Assembly: GCA_964556225.1 (NCBI GenBank)
Contig: CAZKVJ010000008.1
Location: 1-64,000 of the forward strand
Source of the DNA: CAZKVJ01 sp964556225
Lineage (GTDB): Bacteria > Actinomycetota > Acidimicrobiia > Acidimicrobiales > Ilumatobacteraceae
Length of the DNA stretch: 64,000 nt
Direction: 5' to 3'
Positions 35,948-44,153 of the stretch are shown one piece after another (position 1 is the stretch's first letter; every line of letters starts with the position of its first letter). The notes under the pieces were generated by a model that saw nothing but the letters and a program-made list of their open reading frames with translations, did not search any database and was not told where the DNA came from. The translations under genes were made by a program, and so were the position numbers.

Positions 35948-35980
35948 CGCACGACCCGGCTGAACTGGCCGGGTCGTGCG
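35948..35980. terminator. 13-bp stem hairpin between converging transcripts
   Basis: A perfect 13-pair stem (CGCACGACCCGGC with its complement) closes a 7-base loop. It lies 12 bases past the stop of the last trp-operon gene on the minus strand and about 28 bases after the nine-codon frame on the plus strand. It can therefore end both transcripts. There is no clear U tract on either side, as is common in high-GC actinomycetes. Confidence 0.65.
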
Positions 35981-35991
35981 CATTCTCCTGA

Positions 35992-36306
35992 TCACGTGCC
36001 GCGCGCCGGGCGTCCGAGGCCGTGGCCGAAGAAGCCACCGCGCGGGCGGGCGTGAGCGTGGTAATGGTCCGGGATGTTCCGCATGTGGTCATCGACGTAG
36101 TGCTCGAACTCGAAGTGAGCAGCCACCACCTCGCCGAGGCGGGCGTGGAGGTACTCCCGCACCTCGGCCGGTGGCGCCGGGTCGTGCACGCGCCACACCA
36201 CCATCGGCACGGCACAGATCTCGCACTCGGCGATCCAGCAGACCTCGTCCTCGTGGAACCACGGGGTGATCCGGGCCGCCTCGCAGAGCTCACATCGTCC
36301 GCTCAC
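35992..36306 (-). CDS. small Cys/His-rich protein in the trp operon
   Basis: I recognise no named family with confidence. The 104-residue product has CELC at 5-8, a second cysteine cluster CWIAECEIC at about 23-31, and a C-terminal His-rich HMRNIPDHYHAHARP, suggesting one or two bound zinc ions. It is soluble, with no signal peptide. The GTG start overlaps the trpA stop as GTGA, so it is the last gene of the trp transcript and translationally coupled to trpA. Its link to tryptophan metabolism is unknown. Confidence 0.75.
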   Translation of the reverse strand: MSGRCELCEAARITPWFHEDEVCWIAECEICAVPMVVWRVHDPAPPAEVREYLHARLGEVVAAHFEFEHYVDDHMRNIPDHYHAHARPRGGFFGHGLGRPARGT

Positions 36307-37139
36307 GTGTCGCCCCCACCCCCGCTGGCGCCAGCCGCTCGAACGCTGTCGTCGAGCGCTCGGCGGACCTCGGCCACGTACTCCCCCACTGCGTCGGGCC
36401 CGTGCTCGAGCAGGCGTCGCATGACGGACGCTCCTTGGATCACGCCGTCGGCGACTGCCACCGCTTCCACCGCTTGGCCGGCGTTCGACACGCCCACACC
36501 GACCAGCACCGGCACATCGGTGAGCCGCTTCAGCCGTCCCGCCAGCTCCGTCGCCGTCCCCGCCAGGCGCTCACGCTCACCGGTCACACCGAGCAGCCCG
36601 ACCGAGTAGAGGAAACCGCGCGCACGCGCCGCGACCAGCGGCAAGCGATCGTCGGGTGCCGTGGGCGCCGCGAACATCACCGTCTCCACGCCGGCCTCGT
36701 CCGCGGCCGTGCACCACGGCCCGGCTTCCTCCAGCGGGAGGTCCGGCAGGATCGCCGCCGACACGCCCGCACGGCGCAGCTGGGCGGCGAAGCGCTCGTG
36801 CCCGGCGTGGAACACGATGTTGTAGTACGTCATCACGGCGAGCGGGACCGCGACGTCGAGCTCACGGATGCCGTCGAGGATCGCCGGTGGGGTCGCCCCG
36901 GCGTCGAGCGCCCGCTGGGAAGCCTCCTGGATGACGGGACCGTCCATGACCGGATCGGAGAACGGGATGCCGACCTCCACCGCGTCGGCCCCTGCGGCTG
37001 CGGCCGCCCGGATGGCATCCTGCCAGCCGGCCACGCCACCGGTGACGTAGGGAACGAGGAGCTTTCGCCCGTCGGCGCGCCGCCCGCGCAACCGGGTCTC
37101 CAGCTCCCCCCACTCGCCGCGCACGCCGGGTGCCTCCAT
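36303..37139 (-). CDS. trpA: tryptophan synthase alpha chain
   Basis: TrpA cleaves indole-3-glycerol phosphate to indole, which is channelled to TrpB. The 278-residue TIM barrel has the catalytic Glu and Asp in VEVGIPFSDPVMDGPVIQ, YYNIVFHAG, ILPDLPLEEAG and the phosphate loop GVGVSNAGQ. The ATG shares its first base with the trpB TGA stop (TGATG). It is followed by the Cys/His-rich gene with a GTGA overlap. Confidence 0.96.
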   Translation of the reverse strand: MEAPGVRGEWGELETRLRGRRADGRKLLVPYVTGGVAGWQDAIRAAAAAGADAVEVGIPFSDPVMDGPVIQEASQRALDAGATPPAILDGIRELDVAVPLAVMTYYNIVFHAGHERFAAQLRRAGVSAAILPDLPLEEAGPWCTAADEAGVETVMFAAPTAPDDRLPLVAARARGFLYSVGLLGVTGERERLAGTATELAGRLKRLTDVPVLVGVGVSNAGQAVEAVAVADGVIQGASVMRRLLEHGPDAVGEYVAEVRRALDDSVRAAGASGGGGDT

Positions 37140-38290
37140 CAGCCGAGCACGTCCATCATCTGGGCGACGTCCTTGTCGCCCCGGCCGGACAGGTTCACCA
37201 GGACGGTGGCACCCTGCATCTGGGGTGCCTCGCGGATGACCCAGGCGAGGGCGTGGGCAGGCTCGAGCGCCGGGATGATCCCCTCCGTGCGGGACAGCAG
37301 CTGGAACGCCTCGACGACCTCGGCGTCCGTGACCGCGGGGTACTCGGCTCGACCGATGGTCGCCAGGTGCGAGTGCTCCGGCCCGACACCGGGGTAGTCG
37401 AGCCCGGCCGAGATGCTGTGGGCCTCGAGCACCTGACCGTGCTCGTCCTGCATCAGAAAGCTCTTCATGCCGTGGACCACGCCGGGCTGGCCGCGCCCGA
37501 TCGCCGCACCGCCAGCCGGCTCGACGCCGACGAGGCGCGCAGGAGTGTCGACGAACCCGGAGAAGATCCCGATGGCGTTGGACCCGCCGCCGACGCAGGC
37601 GACGACCACGTCGGGATCGCGCCCATCGAACTCGAAGCACTGCCGGCGGGCCTCCTCGCCGATCACCCGGTGGAGCTCTCGGACCATCCACGGGTACGGG
37701 TGGGGGCCCATCACCGAGCCGAGGCAGTAGTGCGTCGACTCGACGCTCGCGACCCAGTCCCGCATCGCCTCGTTCACCGCATCCTTCAACGTGCGGCTCC
37801 CCGAGTGGACCGCCTCGACCTCGGAGCCGAGCAGGCGCATCCGGAACACGTTCAGGGCCTGCCGCTCGACGTCGACGGCCCCCATGTACACCTTGCACTC
37901 CAGGCCGAACAGGGCGGCGGCGGTGGCCGTGGCGACGCCGTGCTGACCGGCACCGGTCTCGGCCACGAGCCGCCGCTTCCCCATGCGCACGGCCAGCAGC
38001 GCCTGGCCGAGCACGTTGTTGATCTTGTGCGACCCGGTGTGGTTCAGGTCCTCACGTTTGAGCAGCAGCCGCAGCCCCAACCGGCGGCCGAGGTTGCGGC
38101 ACTCGGTCAGGACCGACGGGCGACCCGCGTAGGCCTGCAGGATCTCGTCGAGCTCGGCGCGAAACGACGGGTCGGCCCAGGCCTCCCGGAACGCCACCTC
38201 CAGCTCCTGGCACGCTGGCACCAGCGTCTCGGGCACGAAGCGACCACCGAAGTCTCCGAAGCGGCCCTGGGGCGTCGGTTCGGCAATCAT
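37139..38290 (-). CDS. trpB: tryptophan synthase beta chain
   Basis: TrpB condenses indole with serine using pyridoxal phosphate. The 383 residues include FGDFGGRFVPETL, the PLP-binding Lys in KREDLNHTGSHKINN, ETGAGQHGVATA, the phosphate loop CVGGGSNAIG and the terminal LSGRGDKDV. I used the ATG giving MIAEPTPQ. A GTG two codons upstream is better spaced from GGAAGGA and may be the real start. The 83-base spacer from trpF contains a 7-bp inverted repeat (GGTTGGC/GCCAACC). Confidence 0.96.
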   Translation of the reverse strand: MIAEPTPQGRFGDFGGRFVPETLVPACQELEVAFREAWADPSFRAELDEILQAYAGRPSVLTECRNLGRRLGLRLLLKREDLNHTGSHKINNVLGQALLAVRMGKRRLVAETGAGQHGVATATAAALFGLECKVYMGAVDVERQALNVFRMRLLGSEVEAVHSGSRTLKDAVNEAMRDWVASVESTHYCLGSVMGPHPYPWMVRELHRVIGEEARRQCFEFDGRDPDVVVACVGGGSNAIGIFSGFVDTPARLVGVEPAGGAAIGRGQPGVVHGMKSFLMQDEHGQVLEAHSISAGLDYPGVGPEHSHLATIGRAEYPAVTDAEVVEAFQLLSRTEGIIPALEPAHALAWVIREAPQMQGATVLVNLSGRGDKDVAQMMDVLG

Positions 38291-38379
38291 GGACACGAGC
38301 GGATCGGTTCCTTCCTCGCGGTGGCGCTCACCGCGTGGGGTGAGGTTGGCATCCCGGCGGCCCGAAGGCCAACCGGATC

Positions 38380-39036
38380 TCACTCGTCGTCGGCCCAATC
38401 GTAGGGCAGCTCGTCGGGACCGAGGTAGGGCCGGGGCGCCGCGGCCCGGGCTCGATCGATGAACCGCTTGACCTTCAGGGGGTCCTTGCGACCGGGCGCG
38501 CGCTCCACGCCGCTGGACACGTCGACGCCCCAGGGCTTGACCCGCTCGATGGCCACCGAGACGTTCTCCGGGTCCAGCCCCCCGGCCAGGATGACGCGCA
38601 ACCCCTCGGGCACCTCACCGACCAGCGACCAGTCGAAGACCGTCCCCGACCCCGGCGAGGCGGCGTCGAGCAGCACCATGTCCGTCCCGTACCGGTCGGC
38701 CCGCCGAACCGCGTCCGACCCGGCCGCGAACGCCTTGATCACCCAGCGCACGCTCGCCGCGACCTCGCGGGCAGTGTCCGGCGTCTCCGCTCCGTGGAGC
38801 TGGGCCGCTCGCACACCGCTGCGGTGCACCAGCTCGACCACACGCGCCGGGTGCTCGTCGCGGAACACCCCCACGGTGAGGATCTCCGGTGGCAGGCGCC
38901 GGGTGATGTCGTAGACGAGCTGCGGTGCCACCTGGCGGGGGCTCGGAGCGAACACGAACCCGACGGCATCGGCGCCCATCGCCACGGCGAGCAGGGCGTC
39001 GTCCTCGTTCGTGATGCCGCAGATCTTGACGAACAC
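38380..39036 (-). CDS. trpF: phosphoribosylanthranilate isomerase
   Basis: TrpF performs the Amadori rearrangement in tryptophan synthesis. The 218-residue barrel starts FVKICGITNEDDA (general base Cys6), with GFVFAPSPRQV, the general acid Asp in LLDAASPGSG, the phosphate site LAGGLDPENV and DVSSGVERAPGRKD. In many actinomycetes trpF is missing and PriA covers it; here a dedicated gene is present, 54 bases after trpC. Confidence 0.95.
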   Translation of the reverse strand: MFVKICGITNEDDALLAVAMGADAVGFVFAPSPRQVAPQLVYDITRRLPPEILTVGVFRDEHPARVVELVHRSGVRAAQLHGAETPDTAREVAASVRWVIKAFAAGSDAVRRADRYGTDMVLLDAASPGSGTVFDWSLVGEVPEGLRVILAGGLDPENVSVAIERVKPWGVDVSSGVERAPGRKDPLKVKRFIDRARAAAPRPYLGPDELPYDWADDE

Positions 39037-39090
39037 CGTGACCGACGGTACCCGGCCGAGCCGGCGCCGGCGCGTCTCTTTCGACGCCGC

Positions 39091-39873
39091 TCAGCCGCGC
39101 AGCGCAGCCAGCTCGGCTTGCGGATCCGGCGCAGTCACCAGCATCTCGCCCACCAGCACGGCGTGATAGCCAGCGCGCTGGAGCGCCCGGGCGTCGTGCG
39201 CCCCCCGTACCCCGGACTCGGCGACCTTGACCACGGTGTCGGGGATCGCCGCCGCCATCCGCAGCGCCCGCTCGTGATCGACGGCGAACGTGACGAGATC
39301 GCGCTGGTTGACGCCGACCAGCTCGGCACCGGCGTCGAGCGCGACCGCCAGCTCCGCTTCGTCGTGCACCTCGACCAGCACGTCGAGTCCGATCCGGCGG
39401 CCGAGCGCGTGCAGCTCGATCAGCTCGCCCGGGGTCAGTGCGGCCGCGATGAGCAGCACGCAGTCCGCCGCCATCAGCCGGGCGTCGCACACGTCACGCG
39501 CCCCGACGGTGAAGTCCTTGCGCAGCACCGGCAGCCCGCACGCGGCCCGCGCCGTTTGGAGATCGCCGACGGACCCTCCGAAGAACTCGACGTCGGTGAG
39601 CACCGACAGGCACGTCGCGCCGCCGGCGGCGTACCGGCGAGCGAGGTCGGCCGGGTCGAGACCCGGGTTCAGGTCGCCCTTCGACGGCGACCGGCGCTTC
39701 ACCTCGGCGATCACGGCGAGTGCGCCGCTGGCCGCTTCCGCGCGCAGTGCCGCCGCGAAGCCCCGGGCAGGGGGGAGCGCCATCGCCTGTTCGACCAACG
39801 CCTGCACCGGCCGCTCGTCGAGCGCGCTGGCGCGGCGATGCTGGTCGAGGATCTTGTCCAGGTAGGTGGCCAT
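39091..39873 (-). CDS. trpC: indole-3-glycerol phosphate synthase
   Basis: TrpC closes the indole ring. The 260-residue barrel has the catalytic Lys in AEVKRRSPSKGDLNP, the conserved LSVLTDVEFFGGS, PVLRKDF (general acid Lys), VEVHDEAEL, GVNQRDL, ESGV and VGEMLV. The ATG was chosen because the preceding sequence is low-complexity. It is the first of trpC-trpF-trpB-trpA, so the operon promoter should lie in the 104 bases shared with the divergent response-regulator gene. trpE, trpG and trpD are not here. Confidence 0.96.
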   Translation of the reverse strand: MATYLDKILDQHRRASALDERPVQALVEQAMALPPARGFAAALRAEAASGALAVIAEVKRRSPSKGDLNPGLDPADLARRYAAGGATCLSVLTDVEFFGGSVGDLQTARAACGLPVLRKDFTVGARDVCDARLMAADCVLLIAAALTPGELIELHALGRRIGLDVLVEVHDEAELAVALDAGAELVGVNQRDLVTFAVDHERALRMAAAIPDTVVKVAESGVRGAHDARALQRAGYHAVLVGEMLVTAPDPQAELAALRG

Positions 39874-39977
39874 GGGCGGGTGCGGCGGGTCGAGGGGTGC
39901 GGGCGTCCACGGCGACCGTACACGGCACGTGAGGGGATCGGCGCCCGAGACGGCGACGGCTGCGACAATGGAGCCCG

Positions 39978-40694
39978 ATGTGCGCATCGACCGGCCCGCT
40001 GACACCGGACGCGCCCGTCGTCGTGGTGGTCGAGGACGACCCCAACATCGCCGACCTCGTCGATCTCTACCTTCGCGATGCCGGCTTCCGGCCGCTGCTC
40101 GCACCCACCGGTGAGCGAGGCCTCGAGCTGGTCGGCCAGCACCGCGCGGTGCTGGCTGTCCTGGACGTCGGCCTCCCCGGCATCGACGGCTTCGAGGTTT
40201 GCCGCCGCCTTCGCGCCGCACCGTCACCGAGCATCGCTGCGCTCCCGGTGCTGTTCCTCACCGCCCGTGACGGTGAGCTCGACCGGGTGCTCGGCCTCGA
40301 GCTCGGCGCAGACGACTACATGGTGAAGCCCTTCTCGCCGCGCGAGCTCGTGGCCCGGGTCCGGGCGATCCTGCGCCGAGGCCGGCCGGCACCAGCCGCC
40401 GGTGCCACCACCCTCGAGGCCGGCGAGCGGATCGAGGTCGACACCGCCCGCCGCGAGGTGCGCATCGACGGGACCGCCGTGGCGTTGGCGACCCGGGAGT
40501 TCGACCTCCTCGTCCACCTTGCCCGCAACCCGGGGATCGCGCTGACACGCCAGCAGCTGCTCGATGCCGTCTGGGGTGTCGACTTCTACGGCGACGAGCG
40601 CACCGTCGACGTCCACGTGCGCCAGCTGCGCAAGAAGCTGGGCCCCGACCTTCCCCTCGCCACGGTGTGGGGCATCGGGTACCGGTTGGGTTGA
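39978..40694 (+). CDS. OmpR/PhoB-type response regulator
   Basis: This 238-residue transcription factor has a receiver domain (VVVEDDPNIADLV; phospho-acceptor Asp63 in VLDVGLPGIDG; Lys in YMVKPFSP) and a winged-helix DNA-binding domain (LATREFDLLVHLARNPG; DERTVDVHVRQLRKKLG; VWGIGYRLG). ATG start. One base separates its stop from the GTG of the partner kinase, so the two are coupled. It is divergent from trpC, but no regulatory link can be inferred. Confidence 0.93.
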   Translation: MCASTGPLTPDAPVVVVVEDDPNIADLVDLYLRDAGFRPLLAPTGERGLELVGQHRAVLAVLDVGLPGIDGFEVCRRLRAAPSPSIAALPVLFLTARDGELDRVLGLELGADDYMVKPFSPRELVARVRAILRRGRPAPAAGATTLEAGERIEVDTARREVRIDGTAVALATREFDLLVHLARNPGIALTRQQLLDAVWGVDFYGDERTVDVHVRQLRKKLGPDLPLATVWGIGYRLG

Positions 40695-40695
40695 C

Positions 40696-42084
40696 GTGAC
40701 CCGACGGCTCACCCTCGTGATGGTCGGCGTCGTGCTGGCCACGCTCGTCATCGTGGGGCTCGGCACCCTGGTCCTCGCGAACGTGAGCGCGCGACGGATC
40801 ACCGAGGACGAGGTGCGCGACGAAGCCGTGCAGATCGCCACCAACCTCGACCGGCTGATCGCCGCCGTGCCGGCCCCCGCCTCGGGCACCGACGACACCC
40901 GCCTGAGCCGCCAGCTCCGCACGCTCGTCGCCGTCGGACGCGTGATCAACGTGGACGAGCTGTCGATGTTCCTGCTGCGCAACGGCAGCGTGGTCGGCGA
41001 CGAACCGGACGAGCTGGTCGCTGCGCTCGACCTTCCGCTCGACCGGCTCGAGTCCGGCGACGTGGTCAGCGGCATCGACGGCAACCTCGTGTATGCCGCC
41101 GCACCGGCCGAGCTGGGGCGAGCCACGGTCGTCGTCGTGGTGACGCGCGAGGCCAACGCGGCGTTCGGCGCGTCCATCCGCCTGTTCCTCCTTGCCGCCG
41201 CCGCGACGCTCGCCATCGGCGCACTCGTCGCCGTCGCCCTCGGACGCCGGCTGACCCGCCGGGTGCGCGACACGGTGACGGCCACCCACCGCATCGCCGA
41301 CGGCGATCTGTCGGCCCGGCTGCCCCCGCCCGCAGCCACCGGGGGCGACGAGCTCGACGACCTGACCCGCTCGGTGAACTCCATGGCCGAGTCCCTGGAG
41401 CGCTCCCGGACCCTCGAGCAGCAGTTCCTGCTGTCCGTGTCCCACGACCTGCGCACCCCGCTCACCTCGATCCGGGGCTGGGCGGAGGCGATCGCCGACG
41501 GCGCTGCCGAGCCGGCGCGAGCGGCGAGCATCATCTCGGCCGAGGCCCAGCGCCTCGAGCGGCTGGTGGCGGACCTGCTCGAGCTGTCGAAGCTCCAGGC
41601 CCAGGCCTTCTCACTGCAGCCGCGCCAGGTCGACCTCGCCGCGCTCGTCCGAGCGGTGGTCGACGGTTCCGAGCCGGTCGCCACGGAGCGCCAGATCACC
41701 GTGGTCCTCGAGGCGCCCGGACCCGTGCCGGCCGTCGTCGACCCGGACCGCATGGCCCAGGTCGTGGCGAACCTCCTCGAGAACGGTCTGCGTCACGCCC
41801 GGTCGCGCGTGGTGGTCGCCGTCGGAGCCGGCAGCGCAACGCCCACGGCAGGGGCGGTGGTCACCGTCGACGACGACGGGCCCGGCATCGCCCCCGCCGA
41901 CCTGCCGCACGTGTTCGAGCGCCTCTACGTGGCCCAGCACCGCCCGGAGCGCTCGGAGAGCTCGTCCGGGCTCGGTCTGGCGATCGTCCACGAGCTGGTG
42001 TCAGCGATGGGCGGCACGGTCACGGCGACGGCAGGCCCCCTCGGCGGTGCCCGCTTCGTGGTGCAGCTCCGACCCGCCGGCTAG
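40696..42084 (+). CDS. sensor histidine kinase of the OmpR-partner type
   Basis: This 462-residue membrane kinase has two membrane segments (about 5-28 and 160-182) flanking an extracytoplasmic sensor region. A HAMP linker, HisKA with SVSHDLRTPLTSIRGWAEA (His250) and HATPase_c with NLLENGLRHARS, DDDGPGI and SSGLGLAIVHEL follow. GTG start one base after the regulator. Its TAG and the TAG of the convergent glycyl-tRNA synthetase share the palindrome CTAG, leaving no intergenic space. Confidence 0.92.
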   Translation: MTRRLTLVMVGVVLATLVIVGLGTLVLANVSARRITEDEVRDEAVQIATNLDRLIAAVPAPASGTDDTRLSRQLRTLVAVGRVINVDELSMFLLRNGSVVGDEPDELVAALDLPLDRLESGDVVSGIDGNLVYAAAPAELGRATVVVVVTREANAAFGASIRLFLLAAAATLAIGALVAVALGRRLTRRVRDTVTATHRIADGDLSARLPPPAATGGDELDDLTRSVNSMAESLERSRTLEQQFLLSVSHDLRTPLTSIRGWAEAIADGAAEPARAASIISAEAQRLERLVADLLELSKLQAQAFSLQPRQVDLAALVRAVVDGSEPVATERQITVVLEAPGPVPAVVDPDRMAQVVANLLENGLRHARSRVVVAVGAGSATPTAGAVVTVDDDGPGIAPADLPHVFERLYVAQHRPERSESSSGLGLAIVHELVSAMGGTVTATAGPLGGARFVVQLRPAG

Positions 42085-43391
42085 AAGCCGAGTCGAGCCG
42101 ACAGCTCGCCCACCAGCGCGTCGACCGGCACCCGGACCTGCGCGGTGCTGTCGCGCTCGCGGATGGTGACCGCCGAGTCCTCGAGCGAGTCGAAGTCGAC
42201 CGTCACGCAGAACGGCGTGCCGATCTCGTCCTGGCGGCGGTAGCGGCGCCCGATGGATTGGGTGTCGTCGTAGTCGACCATGTAGCGCTCGGACAGCGAG
42301 CGGAACACCTGCTGGGCCAGCGGGGCGAGCGTGTCCTTCCGGGACAGCGGCAGGACGGCCACCGCGTACGGGGCCAGGCGCGGGTGCAAGCGCAGCACCG
42401 TGCGGGCCTCGCCCCCGATCTCGTCCTCGTCGTAGGCGGCCAGCAAGAACGCGGCCATGGTCCGGTTCACACCGGCGGCCGGCTCGATGACGTACGGCAC
42501 GTAGCGCTCGCCGCTGGCCTGGTCGAAGTACTCGAGCTTCTGGCCGGAGTGCTGGGCGTGCTGGGTGAGGTCGAAGTCGGTCCGCTGGGCGATCCCCTCC
42601 AGCTCGCCCCAGCCCCACGGGTACAGGAACTCCACGTCGGACGTGCCCGCCGAGTAGTGGCTCAGCTCGTCGGCCGCGTGGGCGCGCAGGCGGAGCATGT
42701 CTCGCGGGATCCCCAGCCCGACGTACCAGTCGAGGCGCGCCGCGCACCAGTATTCGTACCAGGACGGTCCCTCGGCCGGCGGCACGAAGAACTCCAGCTC
42801 CATCTGCTCGAACTCACGGGTGCGGAAGATGAAGTTGCCGGGCGTGATCTCGTTGCGGAAGCTCTTGCCGACCTGGGCGATCCCGAAGGGGGGCCGCTTG
42901 CGGCTGGTCTGGAGCACGTTCGCGAAGTTGACGAACATCCCCTGCGCCGTCTCCGGGCGCAGGTACACCTCGGCGCCGGCCCCCTCGACCGGCCCGGCGA
43001 ACGTCTTGAACATCAGGTTGAACGCACGGGCCTCGGTGAGCGAGTCCTTCGCACCGCAGCCCGGGCAGACCGACGGGTCCTGGAGGTGGTCCTCCCGGAA
43101 GCGCTGCTTGCACTGCCGGCAGTCGACGAGCGGGTCGCTGAAGTTGGCGAGGTGGCCGCTGGCCTCGTACACCTGGGGTGGGCCGAGGATGGCGGCGTCG
43201 ATGAGCACGACGTCGTCGCGCTGTTGGACCATCGACCGGATCCAGGCCTCGCGCACGTTGCGCAGCATGAGCGAGCCGAGCGGGCCGTAGTCGTAGGACG
43301 AGCGGAAGCCGCCGTAGATCTCGGCCGACGGGTACACGAAGCCCCGCCGCTTGCAGAGGTTGACGATCTGGTCGAGGTCGCTCGCCGGCAT
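42081..43391 (-). CDS. glyS: glycyl-tRNA synthetase (alpha2 type)
   Basis: The enzyme charges tRNA-Gly with glycine. The 436-residue class II enzyme is the homodimeric form. The motifs are FVYPSAEIYGGFRSSYDYGP, a zinc-binding CRQC...CPGCG insertion, YLRPETAQGMFVNF, GKSFRNEITP (motif 2), EFEQMELEFF, and motif 3 IEPAAGVNRTMAAFLL, with an anticodon-binding domain (APYAVAVLPLSRK) at the end. ATG start. It overlaps the convergent kinase gene by four bases. Confidence 0.96.
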   Translation of the reverse strand: MPASDLDQIVNLCKRRGFVYPSAEIYGGFRSSYDYGPLGSLMLRNVREAWIRSMVQQRDDVVLIDAAILGPPQVYEASGHLANFSDPLVDCRQCKQRFREDHLQDPSVCPGCGAKDSLTEARAFNLMFKTFAGPVEGAGAEVYLRPETAQGMFVNFANVLQTSRKRPPFGIAQVGKSFRNEITPGNFIFRTREFEQMELEFFVPPAEGPSWYEYWCAARLDWYVGLGIPRDMLRLRAHAADELSHYSAGTSDVEFLYPWGWGELEGIAQRTDFDLTQHAQHSGQKLEYFDQASGERYVPYVIEPAAGVNRTMAAFLLAAYDEDEIGGEARTVLRLHPRLAPYAVAVLPLSRKDTLAPLAQQVFRSLSERYMVDYDDTQSIGRRYRRQDEIGTPFCVTVDFDSLEDSAVTIRERDSTAQVRVPVDALVGELSARLGF

Positions 43392-43436
43392 AGGTCGCTC
43401 AGGCTAGGCGCCCGGCCCCTCGCGGCCACGGTGCGA

Positions 43437-44153
43437 TCAGTGGCGCTCGAACATGGCCACCGACCGCAAGCGGCGTTCGAGGTGGTGCTCCATCGAACGG
43501 GTGGCCAGCTGGGCCACCTCGTGAGCGGCCGCACCGGCGGGCGCGGCGAGCGCTTCGTTCAACCGGCCCCCCATGATCTGGCGCAGCAGCGTCAGCGCCT
43601 CGGGCGACAGGGGGACGCCACTGCGACAGGCGCGGCACACGACACCGCCTTGGTCCACGTCGAAGGCCACGAGCGGGCCGGCCTCACCACAGCGCACGCA
43701 CGCGTCCAGCTGCGGCCGAACGCCCTCGGCGGCGAGCAGCTTCCAGAAGAACGCCGGCACCACCAGGGGCGAGGGCCGCTCGCCCAGCGTGCGCAGCGCT
43801 CCCACCAGCATCCGGTACAGCTCCGGCACGGGCTCGCGGTCGATGGCCAGCTGGTCGACCGCTTCCAGCATCGAGATCCCCTGGGTGAGGCGGTCGAGGT
43901 CGTGGTGCAGCGGGGCGGTCGTGTCCACCATGTCGGCCTGGCTGACGATGTCGAGCTCGCGGCCCTGGTACAGCAGCAGGTTGACGTTGCTGAGCGGCTC
44001 GAGCCGGGCGCCGAAGCGGGAGGTCGTCTTGCGCACACCCTTCGCGACGGCCCGGACCTTGCCGTGGTGCTCGGTGAGCAGCACCACGATCCGGTCGGAC
44101 TCACCGAGGCGGTACGTGCGCAGCACCACCGCCCGGTCGCGGTACAGGCTCAC
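43437..44153 (-). CDS. recO: DNA repair protein RecO
   Basis: RecO anneals single strands and helps load RecA with RecR. The 238-residue protein has the N-terminal OB fold (YRDRAVVLRTYRLGESDRIVVLLT; GKVRAVAKGVRKTTSRFGARLEP) and a helical domain with a zinc site (CVRCGEAG...CRAC). The GTG start overlaps the stop of the UppS-like pseudo-enzyme gene as GTGA, so the two are translationally coupled. A recO/uppS neighbourhood is common in actinomycetes. Confidence 0.93.
   Translation of the reverse strand: MSLYRDRAVVLRTYRLGESDRIVVLLTEHHGKVRAVAKGVRKTTSRFGARLEPLSNVNLLLYQGRELDIVSQADMVDTTAPLHHDLDRLTQGISMLEAVDQLAIDREPVPELYRMLVGALRTLGERPSPLVVPAFFWKLLAAEGVRPQLDACVRCGEAGPLVAFDVDQGGVVCRACRSGVPLSPEALTLLRQIMGGRLNEALAAPAGAAAHEVAQLATRSMEHHLERRLRSVAMFERH

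Noticed and set aside
35588..35995. 135-codon frame on the minus strand upstream of bcp
   Set aside because: The translation is arginine/proline-rich, low in complexity and crosses the hairpin at 35948. It has no ribosome-binding site that I can see.
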